DNA from: Nitrososphaerales archaeon
GTDB taxonomy: Archaea > Thermoproteota > Nitrososphaeria > Nitrososphaerales > Gagatemarchaeaceae
Direction of reading: 5' to 3'
NCBI GenBank assembly: GCA_030038395.1
Contig: JASHOZ010000045.1
Coordinates: 1 to 36,691, forward strand
DNA length: 36,691 nt
Shown: positions 12,441 through 20,684 of the stretch, in pieces
Layout of the letters: each line of letters begins with the position of its first letter
How positions within the stretch are numbered: position 1 is the stretch's first letter
Made by a program: the position numbers and the translations under genes
Notes under the pieces: generated by a model
Seen by the model: the letters and a program-made list of their open reading frames with translations, nothing else
Told to the model about the DNA's origin: nothing
Databases searched by the model: none

Positions 12441-12853
12441 TAGATTCGTCAGTAGTTGTGAAGTGGTTCCTGTTCGAGGCGAGCTCTGACAAGGCAGTGG
12501 AACTCAGGGACGAATTTGCCACTGGCAGGCTGGAACTCGCCGTCCCCAGTCTGCTGTTTTATGAGGTGATGAACGCGCTGCGTTTCAGCGGGAGCTTCAC
12601 GCGACCCGAACTCATCACCGCCGCGAGGGCCCTGAGCAGGTACAGGTTCGACGTCTGGAGACCGCGTGGGAAACTCCTGGAGATCTCCACCGAACTCAGC
12701 GTCGAGAGAGACCTGACTGTATATGACTCGTGCTATGTCGCTCTTGCCAGGAGGACGAACAGCAAGGTTGTCACGGAGGACGGGGAACTCCTTGGCAAGT
12801 TTCCTTCAGATGCCTTGGCGCTTTCGGATTTCAGGGTACCCGAACGGAAGTGA
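12389..12853 (+). CDS. vapC: VapC-family PIN-domain toxin (module 3)
   Basis: It has PIN motifs in order: FVVDSSVVVKWF (first Asp), PSLLFYEVMNALR (Glu), LTVYDSCYVALAR (Asp) and KVVTEDGELL (Asp). The 154-residue frame starts at ATG 12389; GTG 12416 gives a more usual N-terminus (AKKNHFVVDSS) and also overlaps the antitoxin stop at 12438-12440. It belongs to the COG4113-like VapC group. It appears intact, unlike module 2. Likely a tRNA/rRNA-cleaving ribonuclease. Confidence 0.88.
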   Translation: MEQPSGDKRVAKKNHFVVDSSVVVKWFLFEASSDKAVELRDEFATGRLELAVPSLLFYEVMNALRFSGSFTRPELITAARALSRYRFDVWRPRGKLLEISTELSVERDLTVYDSCYVALARRTNSKVVTEDGELLGKFPSDALALSDFRVPERK

Positions 12854-13127
12854 GTAGTGGCGCTCTGCCCTGATCCGAAGCCGCTCTCCGAGGCCCTCTG
12901 CATTCCAGCCCCGCCGTGCCCGGTCTCACCTTCTCAGCTTCTACACTCCCAGACGTGACGCTTCCCGCGCCTTGTGACTACTACTCCAGCTGTCGTTGTG
13001 AGCTGAATGCGGACTCCTACTATTCGAATGCTCCTACCTGCGCCCGACTCCTACATGGGATGGAGTCCTGAAGTAAGGAGGGGAGCACGTCGCCGACAAT
13101 TGGAGTCTCATCATAGATGCTGAAGGT

Positions 13128-13829
13128 TCACTTGGCCAGTCGCATCAACTCGGATGCCAGCTCGTTCGGCTTCGTGATCATGGGCCAGTGGCCTGCTTCG
13201 ACCACTCCGTACGGTCCCTCCAATTTCCCCCACTTCCCCGCGATTATTTCGTCCACCGGGTCGCCGCTGAGGGTGCAGAAGACGTACGCCTCCTTTATTC
13301 CGTCGTATCGCTCCGAGAGGACGATCGGATCGGAGGCGAGTTTGACCGGCCACGGCGTCGCCATCGAAGTCATCCAGTCGCGGTTGGAGCCCACGACATC
13401 CTTGCCTATCCGGTCGATGATAGATGCTGTGAGCGGGATAGCGAAGCCGCCCTCGGGCGGAGGGCCGAACTCGGCTGAGGGGTTGAACGCGCCCTGAGGG
13501 GTCCTCACCCTCTCCGGCCGGAACGCGTCGACGTAGATCACCTTCTTCACCTTCTCGTGGACGGCGTCGGCGACCGCCGCCGCCACCTTTCCTGCGAAGC
13601 TGTGCCCCACGAGCACGAGCTCCTCAAGGTCGTTGTACTTGATCACGTTCAGGACGTCTTGTATCGCTGTCTTCATCCCGACATCCTTCGTGGCCAGGTG
13701 GACCCTTTCTCCCATCCCGGTCAGAGTGACTGGATAAGCAAGGTGTCCCTCTTCCACCACGAGCGGAGTCACGCGCTTCCAAGACCATGCCCCGAGCCAC
13801 GCCCCCGGGACAAGCACGAATGTTGCCAT
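13128..13829 (-). CDS. Alpha/beta hydrolase (EstC / hydroxynitrile-lyase-like esterase)
   Basis: The 233-residue protein opens with FVLVPGAWLGAWSWKRV, the oxyanion-hole region typical of the methylesterase/hydroxynitrile lyase group. The nucleophile is in VGHSFAG (S77) and the catalytic His in EAGHWPM (near residue 214). Length matches this small single-domain family, often annotated as alpha/beta fold hydrolase or salicylate esterase-like. There is no signal peptide, so it is cytosolic. The substrate is unknown. It is convergent with the vapBC module 3 operon across about 270 bp without an evident gene. Confidence 0.85.
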   Translation of the reverse strand: MATFVLVPGAWLGAWSWKRVTPLVVEEGHLAYPVTLTGMGERVHLATKDVGMKTAIQDVLNVIKYNDLEELVLVGHSFAGKVAAAVADAVHEKVKKVIYVDAFRPERVRTPQGAFNPSAEFGPPPEGGFAIPLTASIIDRIGKDVVGSNRDWMTSMATPWPVKLASDPIVLSERYDGIKEAYVFCTLSGDPVDEIIAGKWGKLEGPYGVVEAGHWPMITKPNELASELMRLAK

Positions 13830-13938
13830 GTGCGCCCGACGGCACGCCAGCTACTTAACCGTCCGGCCGTGCATCAGCTCCCCCTCACAGGGGGGCGGTG
13901 AAACTGGCTCGCTCAGGAGTTTGCGCGCCGGCGGCAAC

Positions 13939-13948
13939 CTTTTATAAC
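13939..13948 (+). promoter_or_regulatory. TATA box of the G1 peptidase gene
   Basis: CTTTTATAAC, centred 20-28 nt before the two possible starts (GTG 13964, out of frame; ACG 13971, in frame). It shows that the gene begins well upstream of ATG 14121. Confidence 0.55.
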
Positions 13949-13970
13949 AAAATGGTCGGATTCGTGCCTC

Positions 13971-14951
13971 ACGAAAACCAATACCGTTTCCAAAAAATAC
14001 CTCTCCATAACACTCGTTGCAGCATCCATCCTCTTCGTCTCGTTCCTGCACCCCGCCACCCCGACGAATTCTGCGACTCCAGCAGCGCATGCCTCCGCGC
14101 CCACGCACCTGACGCATCCGATGTCGCCGGTGTCGATGCCAGGCGGAGGCTCGGCGCTGACGGACTCCGCAGTCTCCTGCCCTGAGCCGAGCAGCGAATG
14201 CTTGGGCTCGTACAACTGGGGCGGATACGCGGTCTGCGCAGAGGCCGCCTCTGACTGCGATGCCTACGAGGCGGTCGCGAGCTCGGTGACCTATGTCGCA
14301 GGGACCTGGACCGTCCCGACGATAACCACCGCGCACGGCGCGTCCTGCTCGGACTCCGAGAACACATGGTACGACGCCTCAGTGTGGGTCGGGATCGATG
14401 GCCTCTTCAGCTCGACGGTGGAACAGACGGGCACGAGCTCCGACTGCTTCTACGGCCAGACGAGCTACTACGCGTGGCTGGAATTCTACCCATCTGCGTC
14501 TGAAACCATCAACTTCACCGTCAACGCAGGCGACGTGATCAGCGCGTCGGTGACATGCAGGGCGGCGACCGTCTCGGGCACGCCCGGGGCGAACTGCACC
14601 ACCACGCTGACAGACCAGACCGCTCGCCAGAGCTATACCAGCCCGCTCACCTTCGTACCGGGCGCGCTCCTCGACTCAGCCGAATGGATCACCGAAAGCG
14701 CGTACTACTACGGGTTCCTAGCCCTCACCCCCATCACCTCCGTGAACTTCCAGAACGCGGTCGCAACCTACGACGGCGTGACGAAGTCGATAGCTGAGTT
14801 CGGTTCGGGCGTCTTCTGGCTCGTGATGGTGACGTTCGACTTCCCGTACGTGCCAACCTACCAACAGTCGAGCATGGTGAAGGGCGAACCTTCGCAGCTC
14901 GGCTACCTCGGCAACTCGTTCACCACATACTGGGTCAGCAGCGGTCCATAG
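13971..14951 (+). CDS. Secreted glutamic peptidase, family G1 (eqolisin-like)
   Basis: The mature part matches peptidase family G1/A4: NWGGYAV, then VAGTWTVP, VWVGIDGL and the catalytic Gln in VEQTGT. YYAWLEFYP, NAGDVISASV and the catalytic Glu in SAEWITE follow. These enzymes are acid-active endopeptidases. ATG 14121 would omit the export signal. In the same frame upstream lies KKYLSITLVAASILFVSFLH followed by an Ala/Thr-rich pro-region, a good signal peptide. The start is unclear: no ATG/GTG/TTG is in frame. ACG 13971 lies 28 nt after the TATA box. GTG 13964 would work if the A-run at 13992-13997 had one more A. Secreted by Sec, it may feed on or remodel extracellular protein. Confidence 0.82.
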   Translation, partial: TKTNTVSKKYLSITLVAASILFVSFLHPATPTNSATPAAHASAPTHLTHPMSPVSMPGGGSALTDSAVSCPEPSSECLGSYNWGGYAVCAEAASDCDAYEAVASSVTYVAGTWTVPTITTAHGASCSDSENTWYDASVWVGIDGLFSSTVEQTGTSSDCFYGQTSYYAWLEFYPSASETINFTVNAGDVISASVTCRAATVSGTPGANCTTTLTDQTARQSYTSPLTFVPGALLDSAEWITESAYYYGFLALTPITSVNFQNAVATYDGVTKSIAEFGSGVFWLVMVTFDFPYVPTYQQSSMVKGEPSQLGYLGNSFTTYWVSSGP

Positions 14952-15135
14952 CACAGAGACCAGCAAGCCTCAGGGCGCTGGTCTTCCTCCGTTTTTCGAG
15001 AGTCGCACTGGTGGCTCCGCGCACTGGCGATCCGGTGGACACCTGGGCGCACCCTAGCCGCACGCGCCGTCCGCTGCGCAGGCACGTGTCCGTGACACGG
15101 TTAAATGTCAAGGGTTCGGAGAGTCGCGGCTACAG

Positions 15136-15969
15136 ATGGAGAAGTCTTCGCAGGTCCTTGTCATCCCTGCGCTGTTGACCTTGGACGTGATAGTCGTCGC
15201 CGTCGCCGCCGGGACATCGCTGTCGAGGTTCTTCACGTCGGATCTGTACTGGGGGATCCTCGGGGTCGCCCTGCTCATAGCAGACCTAGTCATCGGTCTC
15301 GCGATAGTGAGATACTGGGACAGACCCAGCCTTTCCTACGTCACGGTCGTCCCGTCCAGGACTCAGCTGAACTTCATGATAAACGGGAAGCCAGTTTCCA
15401 AGGACCTCAACGTCCTCTCCGTGCAAATGGCCAACCACGGAAGGCGGGCTGCGTATTATCCTGCTGTCGTCATGGACGCCGCCAACATGGCGCGCGGTGG
15501 GGCGCACGTGTTCTTCGACTTCGGGAGGGAGTTCCACCACCCGAGCTTCCTGCCACTGCAGGCGATCACGACCAGTCCGACGGAGAGGGAGCTCGCCTAC
15601 CTCGTGTATCAGGCTTCGAAGGAGGTCCCCCTGATAGAAGGCGGGGAGACCGGCGAGTTCATGGTCGGATTCTCGTTCGGACAGTCCGCCGACGCCGAAG
15701 GGACTAGGGTCTACCTTCCGAGCGCCGCCGCCGGCGAGCCGTATCCCATCCTCCCCTACGAGTCATGGTACGTTGAGCTGTTCGCCCAGCACAGGGGGAG
15801 CAAGATGAGGCCGATCTCGAAGGGCCACTTCGTATTCAGGGGCTCGAAGTGGGGGGAACCGCAGCTTACACCGACTGAAGTCGGCTTCGAGCAGGCGGTG
15901 AAGGATTATCAGTCGACGCGCTTCTCAGAAACAAGCTCAGAGACTGATAGCCCTGATGTGCCTGCCTGA
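15136..15969 (+). CDS. Membrane protein with two N-terminal helices, function unknown
   Basis: The 277-residue protein has hydrophobic helices at about residues 8-29 and 38-60, then a soluble domain of about 215 residues rich in beta strands. The soluble part includes VLSVQMANHGRRAAYYPAVV, HVFFDFGREFHHP and PYESWYVELFAQHRG. The middle strand pattern resembles immunoglobulin-like domains of archaeal membrane proteins, but I cannot name a family. A TATA-like GGTTAAATG at 15099-15107 lies about 33 nt before the ATG. Confidence 0.7.
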   Translation: MEKSSQVLVIPALLTLDVIVVAVAAGTSLSRFFTSDLYWGILGVALLIADLVIGLAIVRYWDRPSLSYVTVVPSRTQLNFMINGKPVSKDLNVLSVQMANHGRRAAYYPAVVMDAANMARGGAHVFFDFGREFHHPSFLPLQAITTSPTERELAYLVYQASKEVPLIEGGETGEFMVGFSFGQSADAEGTRVYLPSAAAGEPYPILPYESWYVELFAQHRGSKMRPISKGHFVFRGSKWGEPQLTPTEVGFEQAVKDYQSTRFSETSSETDSPDVPA

Positions 15970-16076
15970 CTCTCCCTTTCAGTCCCTATTTCATCCCCGG
16001 CACTGAAGGGTCACGGCGCCCGCGCTCCAATATAGTGCGACGGACTCTATGTATGGGCTTTCGCATGTCCGGATAC

Positions 16077-16085
16077 GCTTAAATC
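16077..16085 (+). promoter_or_regulatory. TATA box of the first giant surface-protein gene
   Basis: GCTTAAATC, centred 29 nt before TTG 16110; supports a leaderless TTG start. Confidence 0.5.
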
Positions 16086-16109
16086 GGCCGACTCGACCAA
16101 CGGCCTCCC

Positions 16110-19100
16110 TTGCCCTCGGCAGAGAGCATACTCTTCAAGATTTTCATCCTGGTGGTGGTGGTGGGGGGCGTCGTCATCGTCGTCCTCGTGGCTCCGAGGT
16201 TCCTCCCGAACCCGGCGAGCGTCACGCCTTCGACGACCATCCTCGACTCCGGGCAGACGGCCCAGATAGCCGTGGTCTGGAAGGGCGGGATGGAGCCGTA
16301 TACCATAGACCTGTACTCCAGCACGAGCGGCTCCTGCTCAGCCTCCTCGAGCAGGGTCGGGGTTGAGGGCGGCCTACCGACCCCGCAGTACATGTTCACG
16401 GTTTCGCCTACGACAACCACGCGTTACTGCGGCACCGTGACTAGCGAGAAGGGCTCCAGCACAATCTCGTCGTCCGTGCTGGTGACCGTGAACCCGACCC
16501 TCGCAACTCCTGGGATATCGCTCTCGGCCTCTGCGATCGACTCGGGCCAGTCGGAGCTGCTGACGGCGACCGTCACGCTGTCGGGCGGGTCGGCCCCGTA
16601 CTCAGTGACGCTCTACGGCGGCAACAGCACGAGCTGCTCCTCCGACACCACCGTGGTCTCGCCGGTCTCGCCGTCCAACCCCATCTCGCACCTCGCAGGG
16701 CAGGTCGCGACGTTCTCCTTCTCTTCACCCGGAGCCACCACCTACTACTGCGCCGGCGTCACGAACAGCGCGACGAACGCAGCGGCGGTGATGTCGCAGG
16801 CCGTGTCGTTCACCGTGAATCCCGCCCTCTCCGTGTCTGTGACCCCGACCTCTGTCACGCTAGACTCGGGCGAGTCCGCCGCGTTCACCGCCTCCGCGTC
16901 GGGCGGGACGCTCCCCTACACGTACCAGTGGTACACGGGGGGCGGGTGCAGCGCGGCGATCGCGGGGCAGACGAACAGCACCTTCGACACGGGGGCGCAG
17001 TACGCGAGCGGGATGTACTCGGTGTCAGCTGGGGACAGCAGCAACGGCGTCCCGATAGCCACCCAGTGCGCGACAGTATCCATAGCGGTGAACTCAGCCT
17101 TCACGGGCAGCCAGGTGAGCATCGGCACTCCGACCCTCATCGACTCGGGGCAGTCGGCGAAACTCATAGTTGACTGGGCAAGGGCGGGGACTGGGCCGTA
17201 CAAGGCCGAGCTCACGAAGAGCGCCGGGTCCGCGTGCCCGAGCATCGGCGGGGCCCCCGTGGCCACGAACATGACATCCGGGACGAACGCAGAATTCACA
17301 GTCTCCCCGACCTCCACCACCTACTACTGTGCGACGGTCGTCGACAGTGCGCTGACTCCGGAGAGCGCGACGACCCCCACCGCCGTCGAAATCACGGTCA
17401 ACCCGGCACTCGTCCCGACAGTCCAGCTCTCGATAACTGCAGTCGACTCCGGGCAGAGGGCCACGGTCTCCGCTACCGTGACCGTCACCGGCGGGACGCC
17501 AGCGTACTCCATCACCTTCCGCGGCGGGAGCAGCGCCAGTTGCGGGAGCGACGCTGTGATAGGGACCACCTCGCTCCCCAGCGCGACCTTCACCTTCTCC
17601 GCTCCGGCTTCGACGGAAGACTACTGTGCCGTGGTCGTGGACAGCGCGCCCAGCCCCAACACCGTCTCGTCTCCGATCGTAAAGTTCACGGTGAACCCGG
17701 TCCTGAGCGTGACTATCTCTCCCGCTTCGCCTTCCGTGGAGTCGGGGAAGGAGATCACTCTTACGGCGACCGTGTCGGGAGGAACCTCACCCTACGTCTA
17801 CCAGTGGTACACGGGCAACTCGTGTGCGTCCGGGCATCAGATAGCAGGCGCCACCGCCTCGACCTACGACATCAACCCGGCGACGACCACAGGGAACTAC
17901 TCCGTCCATCTCGCCGACAGCAGCACGGGTACGCCCGCCGACACCGCGTGCGCCTCCACCGAGGTGGTAGTCACACCCGCGCTCGTGGCAACACTTTCGC
18001 TCACGCCCGAGGGCAAGGACACGGGACAGACGGTCACCGTGACCGCGACCATCGACCTCTCTGGAGGGAAGAGCCCGTACAGCGTGACGCTCCACAGCGG
18101 GCCGAGCTCTACCTGCTCAGACGACATGGCGACCGTCACGGTAAGCACCGGGACGAACCCGACGACAGGCGTCACGGCATCGTCGGTCGTGGACACCTTC
18201 ACGGCGCCTGCGGCGAGCACCTACTATTGCGCCGCCGTCACCGACAGTGCTTCGGTCCCCGATTCGACGACCACCAGTGTCGTCGAGTTCACGGTCAACG
18301 CGGCTCCCGCGGCGGCGACGATCAAGGTCACCCCCTACGCGGTGCTCGACTCGGCCCAGCAAGAGTCGATCAACGCGACGGTGAGCTGGACGGGCGGGAC
18401 AGCGCCGTTCACCGTTACGTTAGAGAGCGGATCGAGCTCGACCTGCTCTCTGGACACCGTCCCTGTCGTGGTCGACCCGGCCGCGAACCCGCAGACGGGC
18501 GTCGGCGGGTCGCCTTACACGTTCACCTTCAAGTCTCCCACGTCGTCAGCTTACCTGTGCGCCGTGGTGACGGACTCGGGCTCGCCCTCAGAGACGGCCT
18601 CCTCCGCCACTACCCTGTTCACAGTCAACCCCGCGCTGTCCTTGACCGCGCCTTCCCTGACCCCCGCGGTCCTTGACTCGGGCGTGGCGACGACCGTAAC
18701 CGCGTCCGTCTCCTGGTCAGGCGGGACCGCCCCGTACAAGGTCACGCTGCTCGCTGGGTCGAGCACTTCATGCGCGCTAGACACCAACGTCGTCGCCGTC
18801 GCGCCCGGGTTCAACCCCGAGACGGGCGTTTCGACCACCTCGGCGACCTTTACCTTCGCACCCCCGGCAACGACGTCCGACTACTGCCTGTCCGTGATCG
18901 ACAGTTCGGGCGTCCCGGTCACGCTGCTCTCGGCAACCTCCTCGTTCACGGTCAACGGCGCTCTCACCGCGACCCTCCTTGGCCTGTCTCCGGATGCGCT
19001 AGACGCATCCCAGTCTGCTACGGTGACCGCCTCAGTTGCCTGGACGGGCGGTACGGCGCCCTTCAGCGTCTCGCTCACCGACGGCGGGAGCTCCTCGTGC

Positions 19101-20555
19101 TCTCTGGACACCACCGCGGTAGGGTCCGCGCAGACGAGCATCTTCGGCTCCACCGCCACTCTGACGTTCTCCTCACCTACCACGACCACGTACTACTGCG
19201 CGACAATTTCGGACAGCTCGACCGGCAAGCCGACCTCGACCACGGCGTCAGTGGCGTTCGCGGTGAACCACGATCCGGCAGTCGCGATAACCCCGTCGGC
19301 CCCGACGATAGAGACGGGTGAGGACTCTCCCCCGCTCCTAGCTACCGCGACGCTGGGGACCGCGCCGTACGCCTACCAGTGGTACACCGGCTCGTCCTGC
19401 GCAACCCCGATAGATGGCCAGACGTCGAGCACCTACTCGCCCGGTGTCCTCGCGAGCACGAGCACCTACTCGGTGAAGGTCACCGACAGCAGCACCGGGA
19501 CCCCTGCCACGGACTCGGCCGCCTGCGCGACCGTCACGGTGACCGCGGGACTCGGCCCCGAAGGGATAGCCTCCAACCCGAACACGGGGTACGTATACGT
19601 GGCGAACCCGCAGAACGGCACCGTCTCAGTCATAGACAGCGTCGCGAACCCTCCGTACGTGGTCGTCTCGATCCCGACCGGGAGCCACCCGTGGGGCGTT
19701 GCCCTGAACACGACGGCCGCCTGCGTGGCGGACGTGTGCTGGGGGACGCTCTACGTCACCAACTACCTCTCCGGGAGCGTTACCGTAATCAACGCCTCGG
19801 ACAACGCCGTGATCACGACCATCACGATACCTCTGCCGAGCGGCTGCGCGGCAGCCCTCCCTGAAGGGTTGGCGGTGAGCCCGACCGTACGGCAACTATA
19901 CGTCGCCGACTCCGGCTGCAACACCGTCTCGGTGATCGACATCAACCCGAGCGACGCCAGCTATGACACCGTGACCGCTACCATCGCTGTCGGCGGCGGT
20001 CCTCAGTCGGTCTCGGTCGGTGCTTCACCGTATACGGTGTTCGTCGCGGACTACGGCTCGGACACGGTGTCGGTCATCACGCTCACGTTCAACCCCACCC
20101 TATCCTACAGCGTGACGACGGAGACCGTCGGGAACAACCCGTGGGGGATAGCGGTGGACCAGGCTATGGACCTGGTCTACGTCACGAACTCGGGCTCGGG
20201 GACGGTCTCGGTTCTGAACGGGACCAGCTTCGCTACCGAGGCGACAATCAGCCTGGGGAGCGGCGTGTCCCCCGAGGGGATATCCATCGACGCTTCAAAG
20301 GCCATCGCGTACGTCGCCGACGCGGCGGACAGCTCGGTCGTTGAGATCAATCTCGACACCAACGCGCTGATAACGTCCGCCTCTCCCGCAGTCCCGATCC
20401 CGACCGAGGCGAACCCGAGCGGCATCACGGTGCTCCTGAACCCGGACAATCCGACGTATCCTTCTCTCGCGTTCGTGACGGACGGAGGCTCGAACACCGT
20501 CACGGTGATCGACCTCGCGACGAACGAGGTCGTGGCCACCGTGATAGTCCCGTAG
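16110..20555 (+). CDS. Giant surface protein: Ig-like repeats plus YVTN beta-propeller
   Basis: The 1481-residue protein starts at TTG with a signal anchor at about residues 7-30. About eleven Ig-like repeats of roughly 90-115 residues follow, each opening with an (L/I)DSGQ-type strand and carrying GG-(T/S)-xPY. Most close on TYYCA-(T/V)-xDS. Two Cys per repeat suggest one disulfide each. Two subtypes occur: SV-T-LY-type and YxYQWYTG-type; the last repeat before the propeller is the second type. From about residue 1145 the YVTN repeats begin (YVYVANPQNGTVSVID, LYVTNYLSGSVTVIN and so on), forming a probable seven-bladed propeller. There is no C-terminal anchor. Likely cell-wall-exposed adhesin or S-layer-associated protein, paralogous to the gene at 22710. 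Confidence 0.85.
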   Translation: MPSAESILFKIFILVVVVGGVVIVVLVAPRFLPNPASVTPSTTILDSGQTAQIAVVWKGGMEPYTIDLYSSTSGSCSASSSRVGVEGGLPTPQYMFTVSPTTTTRYCGTVTSEKGSSTISSSVLVTVNPTLATPGISLSASAIDSGQSELLTATVTLSGGSAPYSVTLYGGNSTSCSSDTTVVSPVSPSNPISHLAGQVATFSFSSPGATTYYCAGVTNSATNAAAVMSQAVSFTVNPALSVSVTPTSVTLDSGESAAFTASASGGTLPYTYQWYTGGGCSAAIAGQTNSTFDTGAQYASGMYSVSAGDSSNGVPIATQCATVSIAVNSAFTGSQVSIGTPTLIDSGQSAKLIVDWARAGTGPYKAELTKSAGSACPSIGGAPVATNMTSGTNAEFTVSPTSTTYYCATVVDSALTPESATTPTAVEITVNPALVPTVQLSITAVDSGQRATVSATVTVTGGTPAYSITFRGGSSASCGSDAVIGTTSLPSATFTFSAPASTEDYCAVVVDSAPSPNTVSSPIVKFTVNPVLSVTISPASPSVESGKEITLTATVSGGTSPYVYQWYTGNSCASGHQIAGATASTYDINPATTTGNYSVHLADSSTGTPADTACASTEVVVTPALVATLSLTPEGKDTGQTVTVTATIDLSGGKSPYSVTLHSGPSSTCSDDMATVTVSTGTNPTTGVTASSVVDTFTAPAASTYYCAAVTDSASVPDSTTTSVVEFTVNAAPAAATIKVTPYAVLDSAQQESINATVSWTGGTAPFTVTLESGSSSTCSLDTVPVVVDPAANPQTGVGGSPYTFTFKSPTSSAYLCAVVTDSGSPSETASSATTLFTVNPALSLTAPSLTPAVLDSGVATTVTASVSWSGGTAPYKVTLLAGSSTSCALDTNVVAVAPGFNPETGVSTTSATFTFAPPATTSDYCLSVIDSSGVPVTLLSATSSFTVNGALTATLLGLSPDALDASQSATVTASVAWTGGTAPFSVSLTDGGSSSCSLDTTAVGSAQTSIFGSTATLTFSSPTTTTYYCATISDSSTGKPTSTTASVAFAVNHDPAVAITPSAPTIETGEDSPPLLATATLGTAPYAYQWYTGSSCATPIDGQTSSTYSPGVLASTSTYSVKVTDSSTGTPATDSAACATVTVTAGLGPEGIASNPNTGYVYVANPQNGTVSVIDSVANPPYVVVSIPTGSHPWGVALNTTAACVADVCWGTLYVTNYLSGSVTVINASDNAVITTITIPLPSGCAAALPEGLAVSPTVRQLYVADSGCNTVSVIDINPSDASYDTVTATIAVGGGPQSVSVGASPYTVFVADYGSDTVSVITLTFNPTLSYSVTTETVGNNPWGIAVDQAMDLVYVTNSGSGTVSVLNGTSFATEATISLGSGVSPEGISIDASKAIAYVADAADSSVVEINLDTNALITSASPAVPIPTEANPSGITVLLNPDNPTYPSLAFVTDGGSNTVTVIDLATNEVVATVIVP

Positions 20556-20684
20556 GGACGGCTGCAGCGACGGTATCCGTGCCAGGCTGAGGTGCTCGAC
20601 TCGAGCCGGAGCGGTTCTCTACCGCTCTCATGCGCGGCTTCAAGACAAATATATCGGATTGGCGAGTTAGCCAAAGGAGAAGCG

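Noticed and set aside
17234-18676. 480-codon plus-strand open frame inside the first giant surface gene
   Set aside because: It is a shifted frame of the Ig-like repeats, with Arg/His/Gly-rich composition and no start context; the repeat frame is clearly the coding one.
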